Below are positions 1 through 12,100 of a DNA stretch of 29,445 nucleotides, one piece after another. This stretch comes from Conidiobolus incongruus B7586 (Eukaryota > Entomophthoromycota > Entomophthoromycetes > Entomophthorales > Conidiobolaceae). Numbering within the stretch: the first letter of the stretch is position 1; each line of letters starts with the position of its first letter. The DNA lies in the NCBI GenBank assembly GCA_000697335.1, contig JNEM01015448.1:1-29445 (forward strand), written 5' to 3'. Under the pieces are notes generated by a model that was not told where the DNA came from, made no database searches, and saw only the letters and a program-made list of their open reading frames with translations. The position numbers and the translations under genes are program-made.

Positions 1-1405
1 AATTTTTATAAATTATATATTAATATTTTTATATAATTTTAAAATTATATCATTATTTGATTTATATACTAATAAAATTATTGGTTCTAAAATAAAATAA
101 AATAAATATATTGGTTGATTATATAATACAAATTTGCTTTAGTATTTTGGCTATAGCTATATTTTAATATCTATCTTATTCATATAAATTTGTTAACATA
201 GTCTATAATATCAATATTGGATAATATTTAATTATATTGATTATTGATTAGTTATGTAATTGTTTATTTAAAATTTTTTAAGTAATTTATAATATAAGAT
301 GATTTTTTAAATATATATATATTTTAGCCCAAATCCTATTGACAAAGCGTATTTTGAATCAGCAATACAATAATACATTATGATTTAATTGATTCATTAT
401 TTTCTATATTGTATATATAATTAAGATAACTTATACTTCAATTTATAATAATACTCTAATACTGATAAAATGTCTGATCACAGGGATACAGGTAAAATTT
501 GTGAATATTAATATTAAAGGATTAATTTCAATTGATGGATTAAACATTAATAGTATTTATTTATATTATTTTCCTGCGGTGAGTATCACTGAACTCGTTA
601 TTAATATTTATACTTTTTACTTTTATTGAGTATAGAATACTTTTTAAATATATTTTATAATAAAATAGTCAAATATTTAAATAAAATTTTATTAATGTCA
701 TAGTAACTAATGTAAATTTTAATTGATAATTTGAAAAGTAGACATTTGCTTTTTAAGTATTTAACATATACCATATTTTGAATTTAATAGTATAAAATTA
801 ATAAAGTGGATTTATGGAAAAATATAGATGATAATATATCAATTATTGATTTGGAAATATAATTATATAATTAATTATTTATGATCATAGTTAGTATTTA
901 ATTAAGAATTTGGAAAAAAAATTATCAATTTATTAATATTTATTAAAATTAAAATTTTTAAATATATATTTGAAAATTTTTACATAAAATTATGATATTT
1001 TTGTCCAATATTTAAAAATTAAAAAACTCTTTGCTCACGCTCATTATAAGTGTATTAATCTTAAATATTATTATATACACCTTTAATGTTTGAAAAAAAT
1101 CTTTTAATAGTTGATTTATATAACATTCTATTATTGTAAAAAGTCGTTTTAAAAATATTATAAACTTTAAACTATATTTTAAAGTATTTTGATGATATAA
1201 TAAATAATTAAAAGTCATAAAATATACTTTGAATATTCCTAAAGTTTGAAAAAATTACAATGATTTAAAATGATAAATTGGACAATATAATTATGTCATA
1301 ATATTTATGAATATGTAGTAGGAATTCAATAACATCTAATATCAGAAAATTAATTGATGAATAATTGTAAAAATGCCATTAACACAAGGCCTAATTCCAC
1401 TTACA

Positions 1406-1413
1406 TGACGTAA
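1406..1413 (+). promoter_or_regulatory. CRE-like half-consensus octamer TGACGTAA
   Basis: The octamer TGACGTAA is a known ATF/CREB-type bZIP binding variant. It lies 58 bases before the perfect TGACGTCA at 1471. CG-containing octamers are rare in such AT-rich DNA, so a pair is suggestive. The nearest downstream gene start is about 830 bases away, so its target is unclear. Confidence 0.3.
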
Positions 1414-1470
1414 ATATTTTCAATTACCAAATATTTGAATCATTAATTAGATCTGCTTCAATTCAAAAAC

Positions 1471-1478
1471 TGACGTCA
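1471..1478. promoter_or_regulatory. Perfect palindromic CRE site TGACGTCA
   Basis: TGACGTCA is the full cAMP-response-element palindrome bound by ATF/CREB-family bZIP dimers. It sits in an AT-rich spacer about 770 bases upstream of the UPS1 start codon. Binding and target gene are inferred from the motif alone. Confidence 0.35.
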
Positions 1479-2244
1479 AATGTACAATATTTCAAATAAA
1501 TAATTCTTGCAATTAAAAAATTTCAAGTGGTTAGATTTCTTATGTATTTAAATATTAATAAAAAAATATCTATTAAAAATTTTAAACTTATAAAAAAATT
1601 GATTTATTGTAAATTTTAAAATTAAAATTATAAAAATATTATAGGAATAATAATATTATAAAAAAAATAATTGATATTTTATCCATATTATAAGAATATT
1701 ATTAAAGCATATAATTATATTTCAAATAGATTAATACATATGTATTTTATTTAATCCTTTAAAATTAATGTAATTTAAATTAAATTTAGTCAAAAATCCA
1801 GCCAATGAACAATCATTTGTCATTGAATCATGTGATCATTATTATCTCCTAATAAGTTAATAATATCATAAAATACAATTGTGGGATAAAATCTTACCCA
1901 ATTTATTTAATTACCCCAAAATTATGGCTAATGGATAGAAAATAATAGAATAATTAACATAAAATTCAAGTAAAATTATTTTTAACTGATTCCCCGACTA
2001 CCCGACCTTTACTCCGTTAAACTAAAGGATATCATATTTATTAATTGATTCGAGTTCTTTTGATAAGGATTTTTTTTCTTTTATTTATTTTGAGTTTATC
2101 TCTACTTATTCGGTTCCCTTATAAATTTTAAGAGTCATTTTTTAAATCTTTTTTTTTTTAAATTTAAACTTGAAAAAAATTGTTTTTAAAAAATTATAAC
2201 AGTTTTTTATAATATCATATAATTTACAAGTCAAAATTTAAAAA

Positions 2245-3022
2245 ATGGTCAAGATTTTTCAACATACTTTTAATTATGAGTAATTTTAAATCTATAACTT
2301 ATTATTATTATTATTCAACTTGTATTAATTTTAATGTTATTTTAGACATCGTTGGGACGTTGTTAGTCTCGCTTTTTGGCTAAGATACCCCAATCCTTTT
2401 GCTTCTCACGTTCAAGGCGCTGATGTGATCGACCGATATGTCGATGAGGATGGAGTACTTCACACGAGAAGGTTATTACTCAAAACTGGTAAAGTTCCAA
2501 AATGGGGTAGATCAGTAAGAATTTTTTTTCAATTTTAATTTTTCAATTAATTTATGAAATTTTTTGTAGATATTAAAACAACCTGATACTTTTATTATTG
2601 AAGATAGTATAGTCAATCCTAAAGCTAAAATTTTAACTTCTATTACAAAGAATATTTCTCACGCTAGAATTATGAAAGTTGAAGAAGTTCAAAATTATTA
2701 TGTTAATAATCAAAATGACCAATGGTAATATATTATAAGCATCGATTATTGCATTTATTAAATGGATTTTAGGACGAGTAATAAAACTGAAGCTAGAATA
2801 GTATCTAACTTTGGATGGGGTTTAACTAAAAGTTTGGAATCCTTCGGTATCAAAAACTTTCAGAAGAATACAGACAGAGTAATACTTAGTTCTAATATTT
2901 AATTAATATTTTTTACTAATCAAATCTTTTAGAGTCGTAAAGGAATGTCTTATATATTAGAAAAAATCAGAGAACAAAATCCAATTTTAAATTATCGCAA
3001 TCATCAAACACAAACTATGTAA
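2245..3022 (+). CDS. UPS1: Ups1/PRELID1-like phosphatidic acid transfer protein (PRELI/MSF1 domain)
   Basis: The gene has five exons: 2245-2279, 2346-2514, 2570-2724, 2773-2878 and 2933-3022, giving 184 residues and a TAA stop. The introns (66, 55, 48 and 54 nt) are all GT-AG. The product is one PRELI/MSF1 domain from end to end. It starts MVKIFQHTFNYEH and continues with AFWLRYPNPFASHV, the hallmark RYPNP block, then RRLLLKTGKVPKWGR, SIVNPKAK and ISHARIMKVEE. Family members bind Mdm35/TRIAP1 in the mitochondrial intermembrane space and carry phosphatidic acid to the inner membrane for cardiolipin synthesis. The KTGKVPKW and ARIMKVEE blocks fit the Ups1/PRELID1 branch better than the Ups2/PRELID3 branch. 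The first exon is only 35 nt. Its ATG was chosen because it gives the conserved MVK start in frame. The gene converges on PIK1, with 189 bases between the two stop codons. Confidence 0.93.
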
Positions 3023-3211
3023 TTTTTTATTTTCTAACTTTATTATTAAATTTTAATGAAAATTTACCTAAATTTATTCTTTTTCCTATAATTTGTTCAG
3101 TTTTCACATTCTTTCAATTTTTCCCATTTGTTAAATATATAATTAAGAACTTGTCATTCTAATTTTTTCTTGAATTTAACAAATGATTTATTTTACTATT
3201 GATCGATTAAA

Positions 3212-6086
3212 TTATAAAATTCCATTACTATAATACTGAAAAGTATCGTATAATCTCGTGAATACGTTACAACAACTTGATAGTATTAAATTATCTATAA
3301 ATTCATCTAGTTGTGTTTCGATTAGATTGAGTGCAAATCTCTCTCTCAATGCTTGTGCTGTACTAATACCAGTTTTTGAAAAACATGGTAATTGTGAATC
3401 TATTACATTCAAATATTTAATATACTCATAAAATTAAATGTACTATTTTAACTTACCTTTTTGCATAATTTCCACTAAAATAATTAAATTTTCAGCATGT
3501 TTACGAAGAGCTTTAAAACCTTGCTTCATTAATTTAGTGAATTGCTTGTATTTTGTACTATTAACACCGCCTAAAATATCTAAATATTCTTGAGTCATTT
3601 TAAATGGTGCCATTTCGAATCCAACAGATCCAGGAGAGTTAGATAACATAAAACCAAAATCAATATCTATTAAAATTAAAATTAATTAAAAATAATATTA
3701 AAGTTAAATTTATATTTACGTATAATATGTCCTTCTTTATCAACTAATACATTTCCATTATGTCTATATAATAAAATATTAATACTCAATATTTATAATC
3801 AATATATTATTATTTTTTTTACCTATCCTTTAATTGTAAAATAAAACTTAAAATACTGTAACCAACTAAACTCTTTAAAAAGTTATCTTGAGCTTTTAAA
3901 AATTTAGAACTACTGGGATCTCCAAATTCCTAATATATAATTATTATTAGAAAAGTAATACTCAAAAATATTGATAAATTACCCTGACGAAATGATCATA
4001 TAACGTATAAACCGTCCCTTTGGTATTGTATCCTTTGCTGTATGCATTCTTCTTCAACGAGTGGACGGAAATTGTATTTCGAACCATTTCAATCAATCCC
4101 GAGCTGTTGGATGTGACCATAATTCGGAAAGGTTTGACAAATATGTCTAAACCAGCTTCTTTCCAAATTCTTTGTGCTTCTTCAATTAACTGAAGTGCAA
4201 ATTGCTCCTGCCTCAAGTCAGCTCCGGTCTTAACGATGAGCGGTATGAGTTCCCAGTTGGGCTGATCTCCATATGGTGATTCGAGACGGATACGCTCCCG
4301 CTTGGCCTCCCAATCTTCATTGAAGACATCGGCACTGGGATCGTCCTTATGCTTGCATTGGAGTAGTACTTCCTTTTCGTTGACTGTTTCGTTACCCGTG
4401 CCTTCACCGCCATTTCCCATAATTTTTTGGAGGTCCTCATTTTGTTGGATGATTTGCTCCATGCGTTTTTCTTCCAGTTGCGACATTTCTTGGATAATCT
4501 TTTCACGAATTCGCTCGTTGATGCCCATCTTGGTGTTGTTGGCCTTGGCCTTCGTAGATACATTGTTGGGTCCTGATTTGATAGCAAGCTGTGCGAGCAT
4601 GATGGCGGCAGTACGCATATGCTCTGCCACTTCATCATGTGCATTGCTTGACCTCCGACTGAGGACCTTTTGGAAGTATTTCTTGTTCTGACGAGATGGT
4701 GAGCTGGATTCTTGATTCGATGGGTTGGGACTGCCTGGATTCGAATAAGGGAGAGGTACGGGGAGTTTTTGTTCCTCACTCTTTTCTACTTCAATTCCCT
4801 TATTCTCTTCAAATACTTCAATGAAAACTAGGTATGGGACTCTATCAGCTGAATTGAGTACAACAGAATCTTTGGGTGAAATTCGGATCACTTTATGATG
4901 ATGTGGCGTCGTTTTACACCACAGAGGAAGACATATATCAGCTGGAAGATTATAATTCAGTAGAGCGAGTTCTGCTTGTAAACTATCCTGTCTAGATCGC
5001 TTGGGTACTTTACAAAGTCTGTTACTAATCTCCATAAGTGACAAAATAAAGTGAATTTCTGATTGATAATAAGTTTGACGCTTAAATGACGATCCTCTAG
5101 GACTGGAAACTGTTTGGCTTTCTGAATCTGAAAGTGAAATTTGATTCTCCTCCATTGATTCTTTAGCTTCTTGGAATGTGCCAGTTGGTTTTCCACTGAT
5201 CTCGCGACTGTGGCTAGCACGAGACCAAGGTCTATCTCCGACAAAAGCCCTTCCCATACTCAACTCCTCCAAAGAAGGTGATACATAATTGATGATTTCA
5301 GGGGATGACATACTTGCTTCTGAGCTGATCAAAGGTTGTTCTGTTTCTTTGTCGTGGCCATCATGCGATTTCTTTGGAGTTTGAGGGACAGTGTTCGATT
5401 TTGGAAGGTTCAAAGGTTTTGAACCTTCAATCACAGCCATTTTGGAACATTCTAAAGAAATTGTGGGAGCAGCCAAACCAGATAGCATCAACCCCATACC
5501 CAAAAAAGCAGGTATGACATTTTCATTGACCTTGGTCCTATAGCTAGTATTACTATTTCCAACTTGTTTAGATTTTGGAGCATCAAAGTTATTTTCTAGT
5601 AATATTTTTTGACATTTCTTCAATAATTTAAAACACATATGAAATTTTAAAGTGCTTCTATCTTGAGCTTTTAAATCCATCCACTGAGATTGAGAGAACC
5701 ATAAAGTCTATTCTTATATTTAACAAAAATATTGATTAAATTTACATATTTATATGGAATTTACCAATAGCGTGAAGTGACTAGATTGTTTACACAAATC
5801 TAAAATAAGTCTTTCTACGGCTACAGCTTGTGGATTCGTCCAAATGAGATGACTAAAAATAACGAATTAAATAAACCTCACATTGGGTTATTTTAAAATT
5901 ATTGAGTATTTACCATAGTTGAGGTAACAAAAATTGTACTTGGTCAATTGGAAACTCCTTAAGCCTATTACATAAATAATGTTGAATACCAATATTATCT
6001 TGATATCGATGTAAATAAGTAATAGCCATCCAAGAGTTAAAATATTCCGAATTAAATAACCTTAACAGTAATGCATGTGATGACAT
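3212..6086 (-). CDS. PIK1: Phosphatidylinositol 4-kinase beta (Pik1-type, type III)
   Basis: There are seven exons: 6086-5914, 5852-5765, 5707-3983, 3929-3823, 3763-3720, 3666-3457 and 3399-3212. The product is 844 residues, close to the usual 800-1070. It phosphorylates phosphatidylinositol to PI4P at the trans-Golgi, where it supports Arf1-dependent vesicle formation. An N-terminal lipid-kinase-unique helical region (about residues 1-150, LLRLFNSEYFNSWMAITYL) precedes a long Ser/Pro-rich, probably disordered segment (about 170-500). The kinase domain follows: ATP-binding Lys580 in PLIVKTGADLRQEQ, catalytic loop KDRHNGN at 696-702, and metal-binding Asp715 in HIDFGF. The C-terminus (LKERF-like block, YDTFQYYSNGIL) matches the family. 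All key residues are present. The catalytic loop and the HIDFGF motif are each split by an intron. The 1725 nt central exon is clearly GC-richer toward its 3' end than the surrounding short exons. Confidence 0.95.
5404..5428. repeat. 11-bp perfect inverted repeat inside PIK1 exon 3
   Basis: GAAGGTTCAAA at 5404-5414 is followed by GGT and then by its exact reverse complement at 5418-5428. It lies within coding sequence for the disordered linker of PIK1 and would allow a stable hairpin in the mRNA. No function can be assigned. Confidence 0.6.
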
Positions 6087-7379
6087 ATTGAATACTAATC
6101 CTTTTTTAATATATATATTTCTTTTAAAATATCTTTATATTTATATATTTTAAAATAAAAACTATTTATCTATCGATCAAAAATTTGAATTATTTAAATA
6201 ATGAAAAAAAATTAAATATTTAAGAGAGAGTTATAATTGAATAAAAAGGAGATTCAATTCATTTATAAAAATAAATGTTGGTGGTGAAATTTTATTCGAT
6301 TACTATTATATACTCTATTATACTCAATTTAAAAATTTCCTATATTTTATTTCTTAATTTTTGATATTAAATTACTCAATTTAGTAAGGAAAATTGGTAT
6401 TTAGTATATTAATTTCATAATAAAATTATTTCCAAAATGAGTAATATTCTTATTGCAATACACTTCAACACTCAAAACAAAATTTACAAAATTGTAAGAT
6501 TTGATCCAATTTATTATTAATTATTTATTTATATTTATTGTAACCAAAAAATAACTCCAAAAAAATTTAGATAACTATCTCAATTAAAAGTTAATTAGCT
6601 TATGATAATATTGTTATAACAATAAAGTAAATCATTTAAATATCTTTAAATTAGATAATTTTTTTGAAATAAATAAAGCTTAATATGGGTTATTATTTGA
6701 AAAATGAACGTTTTATATAATATATTTTGTAACAGCGTATGATTTTTAAAATATTGATAAATGGATTAAAACGTAGATATTCTACTAGATAACTGATTCA
6801 TTTTCCTAATATTCACAATGAATACTGATGCATAATGACACCAACTCCACAAGTAATATCAAATCATCCTTGTAAATTGAATTAAAACTGATGGATTAAT
6901 GAAATAAGCTTATTTTTTGGCGTTAAATAGTTATTGATTATCTAAATTTTAGTCAATTTTTTCAATCTTGATTGAATGTCATCAAATTATCCAGTTTATA
7001 TTAATTTTTGGAACAATTAACTTTTGATAACCAAATAATAATATTAAAAATTGAATTATTTTCTAAAGGTATACTCGAATTTATATTAAAAAACAATATA
7101 ATATTTTTATATATCCTAATATATCTTAAAATTTCTCAATAATAGAAATTCATCACTCAAGTACTATTGAAATATTTGGTATTAAAAATACTAAGAAATT
7201 GACAAAAAAATCTATTCACTATCATTATATTTGACTATTTAAATCATTAACATTGAATTGGCGAAAATTTTCATATATATACATATTCATTAATTAAAAT
7301 AAGTCATATGTGGTTCTTAACTTGTATAATAATCGTCCTTAAACCAGCATTTAATCGTATGCCATTAAATTTTGAAATC
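6087..7379. other. AT-rich spacer upstream of PIK1
   Basis: No reading frame, RNA gene or long repeat could be supported. The part next to 6087 must contain the PIK1 promoter, but no distinctive element stands out. The rest is A/T runs. Confidence 0.6.
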
Positions 7380-7560
7380 TAAATTTCCAAATTGTCACGT
7401 GCTCGGTAATGCTGGCTTGAGTCAAAGTACTCAAATCACCGATTCCTGGAATGAATAGTGCGTGCAATGCAAGCCAGACGAGCTGGGGGCATCAATGACT
7501 AGCTGGGTAGCGAGAATAGTGCGCAGTTATGAAGTGTATGTTACCGTATGTGAGTCGAAA
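7380..7560. other. GC-richer island with inverted and direct repeats, function unknown
   Basis: This patch is conspicuously richer in G+C than its flanks. It contains a CACGTG palindrome (7396-7401), an 8-bp inverted repeat CTGGCTTG / CAAGCCAG (7412-7419 and 7470-7477), a nested 6-bp hairpin TTGAGT / ACTCAA (7417-7422 and 7429-7434) that competes for the same bases, and ATTCC-T-GGAAT (7442-7452). GAATAGTGCG occurs twice (7453-7462 and 7514-7523), as does AGCTGGG (7481 and 7501). It could be a structured RNA, a cis-element cluster, or the end of a decayed transposon together with the broken frame next to it. I do not recognise it. Confidence 0.4.
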
Positions 7561-7689
7561 GCGATTAATTGTCCTAAATTTATTCAGGTCAGACAATGTA
7601 ATTAGATCTAATAAATTAATTCGAAATAAACTAGTTTTTAACGAAAGTGTTTTTATTGATAACTTAAGGTGGAGTTATAGTCAGTGTAC

Positions 7690-7921
7690 CAAGCGTCGGA
7701 TCCTTGTTCTACTAAAAGAATTTTCTTTTGATTTTGATGGCCTATCCCCTTGTATCGGGATCTTCAGGCTCATTGATGCAATCATCCTCATTAGTTGCAC
7801 AATGCGATTCCCAAGGAGAAGATTGTTTCTAATTGGTCTGGTCATCTGGTTTAGGCAACGTGTTCTCATCAACCTGCATTGGTTCGACGAGTTCCAATTC
7901 AACAAATCTTGACATAAACAT
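7690..7921 (-). pseudogene. Broken reading frame, possibly an N-terminal remnant of a DNA-transposon protein
   Basis: On the minus strand from ATG codons at 7921 and 7915, one frame reads like real protein (SRFVELELVEPMQVDEN, then an acidic stretch CATNEDDCINEPEDPDTRG, then a basic end). It is interrupted by several stop codons and has no continuation. Base composition is far less AT-rich than the flanks, as expected for recently coding or imported DNA. The style (short acidic N-terminus with VEPM.VDE, then Asp/Glu/Asn-rich linker) reminds me of N-termini of transposases common in Mucoromycota genomes. That is a memory-based resemblance, not a domain match. A 127-residue plus-strand frame over the same DNA (7529-7912) looks like a shadow. 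It may form one element with the repeat island at 7380-7560. Confidence 0.3.
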
Positions 7922-9115
7922 ATTTAATAATAATCTTGGAATCTGAAATTTTAGATATTTTCATTATAGAATTAATAATTAATTATTAGAAATCTATTAC
8001 AATAACAAATGTAATTTAATCTTTAAAAAGAAACACTATATTGGTTTAATATACTATACAATAAACATAATGAAATTAATTATTAATGTTGGGATGTCAG
8101 TTCTCAATATAAAATAAAATCCTTAATCATACAGATATTTGATAAAATAAACAATTATAATTGTTAAATAGATAAATCGTTATAATAGGAACTAATATAT
8201 ATTAAATACCCAGCTGAATATTTTAATTAGGTAAAATATTTATCCAAAATGAATTATAAATTAATCTAATTTCCTCTAAATGTAATAATAATCATAATAA
8301 AAATCAAAATAAAAAACTATGATAAATAATAGTATAAAAGATTTAAAATTTATGTTGCTAAAATTTATTTGATTTCTTATTTCAAATAATACATTATATA
8401 TTCCATATATTTATAATTGGTAATAATATAAAATACAACCAATTTCAACTATTAAATCATAGGATAAATTTTATCCAAAAAATATTTAATAACAAAGTAA
8501 TTTCTATATTAAATTATTCTTTAATTTTTTAATTAAGATTAAATTCTATTTTAATAAACTAAGCATAATTTCTAAAACTTGGAATATATTGATATTATGA
8601 ATATACCCAAAAAATTATTGAAGAATTTATATTCATAATTCATTCAAATAATCTATAATCTATTTAAAAATAGATAGCTTATTATTCATCATAAATCAAC
8701 ACCTTAAAGAATCAAATAAATTATATATTAAATATATATAATATCTGATTTATCAATCCATTTTGAAATTTTATAGAATTGATATAAATTATTTTAAAAT
8801 TTTTTATATTAACTATTTTTAATTTATTATTAAACTGATGATAATAATATAATTTACAAACATTTTATATTATAATGAAAAAAAATTAAAAAAATCTAAT
8901 TTATAAATTGATTAGTGATTAGTGTTTATGAAATAATTTTAAAGTTATCTCATTTTCAAATCTGAATACAAATTTTAATAATTAACAATTTCACAAATTA
9001 TTTAACTATCAAATAATATTTAAATAACATGATATTATATTATAATATATTATATATGGATTTTATTTCAATGATTAAATATTCCAATAATTAAAAAATA
9101 ATAATTTTTTAAAAA
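7922..9115. other. AT-rich spacer downstream of SEC7
   Basis: Nothing but A/T-rich sequence with short simple runs was seen. The end near 9115 must hold the SEC7 3' untranslated region and polyadenylation site, but no single signal can be singled out because AATAAA-like words are common here. Confidence 0.6.
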
Positions 9116-12100
9116 TTAATCAATTTCTTCATATACTGATCTAGCTAAACTCCTCACACTATCAGCTCTCTCCTACGACTGTGTTAATAACAATCTATAA
9201 AAATATTAAATAAACTTACTAACCAATTCTAAATTATTAAAATGTGATTTCATAGTGGTGGCAGTAGCACCACCATTAGTTAATGGTACATTCTCTTCAT
9301 CATCAGACTCTTCTTTTTGAGTATTAAGGGAAACTTCGGAATCGTTAGCGATATAAATAGTACGAATTCGCATCATCAAATTAAACAACATTTCTTTGAT
9401 GTCATCAGTCAAATGTCTATGCTTAAGAGTCATAATAGCTTGTTCGCTGATGGGTGCAAAAATAATCTGAAACTAAAAACAAATTAGTCGCTGGATAATG
9501 GAAGTATCTTATGATAACTTACATTGGAATCTTTAGCCTTACACAAAAAATTACCAACCCTTAGGACGACATTATGCCAAACGTCATATACTTGTTGAGT
9601 AGCTTTTGTCAATGGGTAATTACTAATTTGATTAAATTCTTGGAAAGTGTCTTTAAATAATCTAAATCTCTGTCAATATCTCGTTAATGTAATAATTATA
9701 CTATAACTTACGGTATTAATCTCAATTCCACCTTATGTTTAAACTCTTTATAAATTTCATTATCTGAATCGTACATTCTCAACAAAATTTTCATTAAACT
9801 CGAAATACAACAAAGTTCCTGGTTTAATGAAGTTTTCGCGAATTTTGTAATTTCGTAAATGGCATCTCGATTGACAGCGTCTTTGAGATCAAAGTGGGAG
9901 TTGACAATTTGTGTTTGGTGGTAAGTTTCTTCGACTCCAGATAAAATGATGAACAGATAGTTGGGATCGATGTTGTCGAATACGAGATCGTGTTGGAGGA
10001 AGAGGTCCTCGATGAGGTTAAGCATTAATAGGCAAAGCGATTGACGATGTTGGTCATTCGTTGGAGAAAGTGGTATGGGGATACTGTTATCTAGGAATTG
10101 TTTTTCTAGATCGTTAATATCACTAGCATTACGTCCTGTTAAACTCAAAGTCAGATCAGAATCGGGTACGGGAATGTCGAGACGACTAGCGTTGAATAAT
10201 CGAATCACAATGGAGATCAACTTCTCCCAATGCTCATGATTCAATTTGTGTACGTTGTTCTCGACGAGTTGTTGGAAGCATGAGGCACCCAATTTCGAGA
10301 GCGTAGCATCTTCCTGGCAGAGACAAGCTGCCAACAAATCCAAGAGGCCGTCAATAAAGGGGAACAGCGAGTCGAAGTAGTCGGTGAAGAGTGCAACAAA
10401 TCTGCGGAGCGCTTCGACGAGAGTAGTAGATACCCACATGTCGAGCTCCTCTTTGGTGAAAGAATGGATGCCCACCTGCTTTGCTTGAGCGTTGACATCG
10501 CCAAACATCTTCATCAAGACCTCCTGCATGAGGTAGTACCAGAAACCACCTGGGAATTCCTGACCCTGGTTTTGGAGATATTGGAATAATTGGTCAATAG
10601 CTCTCGTGCGTACCTCAATATCCCGAGCATTCAAAATTACTTCGAGGTAACCTTCGAATACGGGGATCCAAAATGCGAAGTGGGGATAATCCTCTAACCA
10701 CACTTTACCAGTGACTTTTTCAATACCGATGGCGTACGTACTCAACGCGGGATTGTGGGGCTCTTGAACCGTAAGACCGATAAATTCGTCGACGATACCT
10801 TTAAACAAATCCAAAGCAGCTAAGTTCATCTTTTGCGACTTGGTATAATTGGCGAAAGCTGCCAACGTAGTCAAATAACTCGAGAAACTTTGGGGAAGTC
10901 CAGATACGTTGACGAATGCAACCTCGAACAGTTCCTGAGTGAGTTCGAAAGCGAATTTGTGCACATCTTCGAAGGGATCTTTACTCGCGACTGCGAATAC
11001 TTCCATCATGGTAATCCAGCCGGATTTCACATTGTCGCCGTGGGTTTTGATCATCTGTTGCAGGCACCTTAGGACGAGATCCTTGATATTGTTGTCGGGG
11101 TTGTTGGCGATAATATATGCGAAAGGCTTAAGGAATTCCTTTTGGAATCGGAATCTAGGTAATTCATCCTTCTCCAAAAAATTCATAGATAGTTGTCTTA
11201 GAGAGTCGAGGGCGAATGAGCTCACGATCTCGGATTGATGACATCCGGCTTGGTTGAATAAGGTGCCCAATACGTTCCAAATGTTGGACCATTCGATTCG
11301 AATACGGTTCATATTGTAATAGGCGATTTCTACCACTTTTTGTAATGCGAACATTCTAGAATTTAATAGGGTTTTGCTGAGGTTGCCATTTTGAGGTAGT
11401 GATTGAATGCCACTTAGTGCAATTGCACTCAAAGCTTGTAAAAAGTCGACGATTGCTGTACCTGTCAAATTCACACTGTTACTGAAAATTTTGTCAATTG
11501 CAATCAAAGTTTGCTGCGAATTAGTTGTTTCAATAGTTGCTTCACTCACTTGGGCGCCAGTAGTGCGAGGACGATCTGTACCGGAAGCCAAATTGGCATT
11601 GTGAGTGAGTGCAAAGCTGGGCACATTTTGGGACGCTCTTCTAGCTTTTTCGGTCAAGCTGCCCTCGGTGGCGTTATAGTTGGGTACAATTTGCAATCTG
11701 ACTAAGTTGTTGACAACACTGAGGACATCGTTCCAAGATTCTTTGAGGTAATTACCGTCATTACCCGCAATTTCAAGTGTGACTTTAATGGCTTCGAGGT
11801 TCTTGGATTTCATTTCTGAAATATTGGTCAAGAAGCAGAAATTACACAATGAGGTGATGAAGGCGTTACGAGCTAAAGAAATGTCAAAAATACCGGAAAT
11901 ACGAACGGCACAGCGGAAACCATTAAGACATAATTTGACAACTCTAGGGTGATTACACTTCTGAATGGGCCCACTGACACCGGCTAAGCAAGCCATCCAC
12001 ACCAATTCAAACATGGGACGAATGTGCTGCCAGTGAGATGCGGTGTAAAAGATACTCATACCATTGACATCTTCGCGCTGGCCTTTGTGCGAGAGCAATT

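Larger units (their letters stand above)
1..2244. other. AT-rich intergenic region upstream of the UPS1 gene
   Basis: No convincing gene was found. The stretch is almost entirely A+T with short AT and TTA runs. Three places are less monotonous: a patch at about 450-630, a patch at about 1380-1500 with two CRE-like octamers, and a C-rich patch at about 1988-2030 (contains CCCCG, CCCG and CTCCG) lying about 220-260 bases before the UPS1 start codon. The last could be part of its promoter, which is inference only. Confidence 0.7.

Noticed and set aside
470-511. ATG frame MSDHRDTG as a first exon of UPS1, with a donor GTAAAA
   Set aside because: It leaves the wrong phase for the exon at 2346, whereas the ATG at 2245 joins in phase and gives the conserved PRELI N-terminus.
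1012-1218. 68-codon minus-strand frame
   Set aside because: Composition is only Phe, Ile, Leu, Lys, Asn and Tyr, as expected from random AT-rich DNA; no motif.
2371-2388. Stretch resembling the 5' end of U2 snRNA (CTTTTTGGCTAAGATAC)
   Set aside because: It is fully explained as coding sequence for the AFWLRYPNP block of the PRELI domain; no other U2 parts follow.
4213-4779. Overlapping frames of 129 and 188 codons inside PIK1
   Set aside because: They are shadows of the PIK1 long exon, which has clear family similarity throughout.
7529-7912. Plus-strand 127-codon open frame
   Set aside because: No recognisable domain, odd composition, and the minus strand over the same DNA reads more like protein; probably a shadow in the GC-richer island.
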